The notes beneath the pieces are model-generated. The model did not search any database and had not been told where the DNA came from. It worked only from the letters and a program-made list of their open reading frames with translations. Below are positions 60,241-64,000 of a stretch of 64,000 bases of DNA, piece by piece. The translations under genes were made by a program, and so were the position numbers. How positions within the stretch are numbered: the stretch's first letter is position 1; each line of letters opens with the position of its first letter. Source of the DNA: Zonotrichia leucophrys gambelii (taxonomy: Eukaryota; Chordata; Aves; Passeriformes; Passerellidae); NCBI RefSeq assembly GCF_028769735.1, contig NC_088188.1:1612001-1676000 (forward strand), read 5' to 3'.

Positions 60241-61059
60241 TGGCAGCTCAGGCCAGGCCCTCGGAGCCACCTTTAGCTGGCTGGGCAGTGGTGGCCGGGC
60301 ACTGCTGGCTGCCATCTGCCTGCTGGGACGGGGACCAGGAGGAGCAGGAGAGGGCCCAGGCCAGGGCTGCTGCTTCTGCCGAGCAGAGAATAATAAAACC
60401 CCATTTCCTGACAGCAGATCCTTGCCAGTCTCAATTACCACTGGGTTTGTTTGATGCAAAGCCTGACATATTTATTTATATTTCTTTTTAACATAAAACA
60501 CCCCGGAAAATGGATACCACATCCTTGCAAACACAAGGAGGAGACTATAAAAATGTGTGTGGGCAGTGTTCAGAAAACAAGGAACAATGGCATTTTCCAT
60601 GTTTTTTGCTCTCTGGGCACTAAAACCCAAACCCAGTCCTTACCCCACAACTCCCCATCAAACAGTTTATGATGGCACTACTGAACACAGCTTCTGAACA
60701 GGCTTGTTTGAGGTCCTGAACAGAAACAACCCAGCAAATCTCCATCATTTGCACCAAATGGTACATTGTATTTGTCAACTTAACAGCCAGAGTCACCCTG
60801 GGAGTAAAACACTTCATGTGTAGGCAGCTTTCTGTCCCACAGAAGCACTGCTGACAGTATCAAGACAGATGTCTCACACACCCCACACACTCTTCCTGCA
60901 ATAACCTGTTAAAATCCCCTCTTCTGCCTGGAACCCGTGTGGCTGTGCTGGGTGCAGCCACATCCCCACACACTTCTGGGTAGGAAAACAGTTTCTATCT
61001 GATTCTTGCTCAGATTTATTTGAAGAGGAGGCAAAATCATTTCAATTCATTGTATTTTC
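60241..61059. other. non-coding stretch, nothing recognised
   Basis: Single-copy sequence, GC-rich at first and then AT-rich. No repeat or exon supported. Confidence 0.4.
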
Positions 61060-61562
61060 ACATTCCAGTAATTACAAAGCGAGCATGACATACAAATGAT
61101 CCATTAATTGAAATATGGGCTCTATGAGCTCCAATATTTATAGTGTAAATCCATATTTAATTAAATAAAGCCAATAATGCTCATTTCAAAGGGAACATTG
61201 AAGCTTTTTATTTAACCATGTGGTTGATGCAGTATGTGCTCATTTTTCAACACCTTTCAGTAAATCACCATGGCTGGGAGTGGTGGGGGATGAGGGGGTG
61301 TGGGATGGCTCACTGAAGATCCCCTAGGCCCCCAACAAGCAAGTCCCTGCTGCTGGAGGTACTTTCCATCACTGTTATTATACACCAGTGCTGCTGCTTG
61401 GTAATAGCATCAGTCAGCACCTCTGACTGAGCAGCTTTAATCACCCACTTAATTGCCTTAATCGCCTTTTACATAACTAAGAAATCACAACACTGCAATT
61501 GTCTGACTCTGACACACAGTAACATCAGGGGTGTGACATTAATGACGTAATTATATTAATTG
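61060..61562. promoter_or_regulatory. candidate conserved non-coding elements, two blocks
   Basis: Block one (61060-61240) has CAGTAATTACAAAG, CCATTAATTGAAATATGG and TTTAATTAAATAAAGCC. Block two (61430-61562) has ACTTAATTGCCTTAATCGCC, a CRE-like TGACGTAATT and TATTAATTGCC. Both are repeat-free and dense in homeodomain-type cores. Confidence 0.38.
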
Positions 61563-63838
61563 CCAGGAGCTAATGTTTCAGGATCTCAAAGTAACAGACG
61601 CCAAGCCCCAAAGCCGGGGCTGCTGCTCCCTGGGCACCCACTGGGTGCAGAGCAAAAGCCAAGAGCAGTGGTGTGGGCAAGGGCAGCCCAGCAAAACGGG
61701 CTTCAGCACCCTGGCCACAGAAAGCCTGGCACCTCTCACTTTATGGCATATATACACACATTTCCATTGTTTTCTTTGATGCCTGGTGTTGAAGCCACAG
61801 TTCTGAGCTCACCATGACAATTAGACAGTGCAGAGCTGATAAAGCCCCAGTTCAGCTGGGCAGCTCCACAACAAGGTCTGAGTGCTGCTCCACAGCAAAT
61901 GGAGAACTTCTTACTTCCTCAGAACAGTTTTTCTTAATTTTAATCAGATTTTACCATGATGACCTTTTCCTTCAGTTGATGGGGATTCAGATGCTACTTT
62001 CCTTTATATTAATGCTACCCCATTTGTCCTTGCAGCACCATCAACCATCCCTGCTATGGTGTTTGTAAACTTTAAACACCAATCTGTTCCTGTTAGTGGT
62101 CAGCTGGCAACATTAACCACTTTTATTCCTTGTAAAACAAAGGACAGTGTGCTTAGGGTGGCCTTGCTCCAGTGCAAGCAGATACAAAGTGTTTGCATAG
62201 GTGCAAGAAACCCACAGTTCTCTGCACTGACAGGCACTGAGATTGTGGTTTGATTGCACAATAAACCAGATTTGAGGGGGGCAGTTGCCTGGGGAAAAGC
62301 CCTGCAGCCTTCAAACTTGAAGTGCTGGTTGTGCATCAACTCACACTGCCAAAGCAAAGTTTAAAAGAAGTTGATAGGTGAGTTTGTCCCAGCAAAAGTT
62401 TTCCTGGAGGGAAGTATCATCTGTCATCTCACAGCTAATGTAACACCAGCAGAGAGCAGAAAAGCCAACATAAACTTCTATCATATTTTTGGCTGAACAG
62501 ACAGAAATGTAACCACAGAGCTACACCTGACTTGGATCAAATGAACATTGCTGGGGTGTTCTAGGAATGCACCACCAGTATTGTGCATCCTGCAGCTACA
62601 GCCTTGACATGCCTCTCTATCTCCAACACACGCTAACACTGAGGTGTGAGGGCAGAGAGCATGTAGACAACACAGAAGGGATTATCTTTAGCCATCCACT
62701 GGATCCTCAGTGGCCTTAGCCTCAAATACATGACTCCAGTTTTTACAGGATCCCTGCTGGATTTAATCCTGTGCCTCCATTTAGCCCTCCAGTGCATGTA
62801 TCTACAGTGGATTTTCAAACCATTTTCAAAGCTCATTCTGTCCTCTGGCAGAGCTCCCTACCCTCACTGAAACCCTGAGTAAGCCCCAGGTGATGATTGC
62901 ACCTAAAGCTTCTCTTGAGGAGCCCTGTACAAACTCATTCCATGGTGTGCATCCACACAGAGCTGCAGGGGGCTATGGACACTGGCTCTCCCTGCCAGAG
63001 ACTCAAAGGTCTCAACTAATGATGAGAAAAGCCCTGCAAGATGAGCATGTGGTGCCCATGGTGGCGCTGTCACTGTCCCCTCCAGGGTAAAAATCCCCTT
63101 TGCCACGTCCTGAAGCCAACCCAAGCATGAATCCAAACCCACTGTGTGTTTTGTTGGCAAAGTGACTTTTGATGATGAATGAATTCTCAGAGTGCAACAA
63201 AACCTACAGGAAAAAACCCCAAAAGGACGTGGAATTTCCTGGCCCAAGGACCTATGGGCAGGAATTGAACTATAAACAACAAGATGGAATAGGAAGGCTG
63301 GTGGGTGTGCTCTCAGATCCTCATTACCTGTCTCTCATGAGTCAGCCAAGGAGTGGAAATATTCTCCTCTGAGGTTTTGGCATAGGCCCTAATCATGCAT
63401 TTCATGGAAGAAACCCCATTGCTCCTTCCAACCCCATCCTGGCCAGCATCAGCACAGGAGACAAGCGGCTGCCTCCAGAAGTGGCACACAGCAGTGAAAG
63501 GAGGTTTTATTGCTTCTTAAGCTCTATTTACAACTACTGCACCATCTGAAGAGCTAGAGAGGAGTCCTCAGTATGAGCTGCATGAAGTAAACAAGATGCT
63601 AAGAGCTTTCATGGCTTTTTAGTGCTAATGACAATTAATAATAAATGGATACTGCAATATCCTATCCAGTGAAAGGCTTCACAGGCATGCAACTTCCTGC
63701 ACCCCATGCTTATGGACCACTGGCTGTGTGAAAAGTGAGGCAAGGTAAAAGTTAAGGAAGTTAAAGACCAATGACTGGGAGCAGAATAACAGGACCAAGG
63801 TGCCCTAGGATGCCTTACATTAGAGCTGTTTTTAGCAA
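61563..63838. other. non-coding stretch, possible LTR-like fragment
   Basis: The minus strand at 63500-63520 reads GAAGCAATAAAACCTCC, resembling an LTR polyadenylation region, with GC-richer sequence following; ends were not found, so it stays unproven. The remainder is single copy with no supported exon. Confidence 0.35.
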
Positions 63839-64000
63839 AATCACAGAATCCCAGACTGGCTGGGGTTGGAAGGGACCTTAAAGCCCATCCAGTCCCACCC
63901 TCTGCTATGTGAAGGGACACTCTCCACTCTCCCAGCGGAACAGGAATTCCTATTGCTGCCAGCCCCATCCAGCCTGGCCTTGGACACTTCCAGGGATGGG
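63839..64000 (-). mobile_element. CR1 LINE 3' fragment, cut by window end
   Basis: Antisense CR1 starting AAAATCACAGAATCCCAGAC and GGGTTGGAAGGGACCTTAAA, through CCATCCAGCCTGGCCTTGGA. The core is diverged with an insertion near 63935-63960. It continues beyond the window. Confidence 0.88.

Noticed and set aside
1..64000. tRNA, rRNA, snRNA or well-known microRNA genes
   Set aside because: I looked by eye for cloverleaf boxes and familiar mature microRNA strings and found none. A covariance-model search would be needed to exclude them fully.

Overview
This looks like a vertebrate nuclear window from a bird, probably a songbird. The interspersed repeats are almost all CR1 non-LTR retrotransposon tails, plus two short solo LTRs of one ERVK-like family. 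I see no Alu, L1 or other mammalian repeats, no bacterial-style gene packing and no long conserved reading frame. The window reads as gene-poor intronic or intergenic DNA. Bird origin comes from the repeat content and the species is not determined.

The one coding exon I can support is on the minus strand at 15164-15212 (49 nt). It encodes ASDASSEKLFNAVTNK and is flanked by a long polypyrimidine tract ending in AG and by a GTAAGG donor. The peptide matches, from memory, a short internal exon of the AUTS2 family (AUTS2, FBRSL1, FBRS). I lean to FBRSL1 over AUTS2 but cannot prove the paralogue. Both are genes with very long introns full of conserved non-coding DNA, which fits the rest of the window. 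The neighbouring coding exons were not found and probably lie outside.

Layout: 1-15163 is inferred downstream intron, with CR1 copies, an LTR nested in a CR1 (2989-3525), three small tandem arrays and AT-rich blocks that look constrained (about 9100-9420, 11340-11720, 14560-15060). 15164-15212 is the exon. About 18280-19510 is a strong CpG island with a minus-strand splice donor at 18467/18466, a candidate internal promoter and first exon 3.25 kb upstream of the exon. From 19560 to about 58500 is repeat-poor to moderately repetitive intron or intergenic DNA with CR1 copies at 26.2, 33.4, 34.0, 35.1, 35.6, 43.8, 44.6 and 50.6 kb, a second solo LTR (39255-39639), two neighbouring GC-rich minisatellites (41148-42185) and a possible enhancer block near 53.4-54.1 kb. 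About 58840-59540 is a second CpG island, preceded by textbook plus-strand splice acceptors and followed by candidate conserved non-coding DNA (59640-60240 and 61060-61560). The window ends inside another CR1.

I found no new gene system. The most interesting items are the AUTS2-family exon with a possible internal promoter, the nested LTR with an intact target-site duplication, and two CR1 segments 34 kb apart in opposite orientation that differ at one of 187 bases. Conservation claims are judged by eye and untested.
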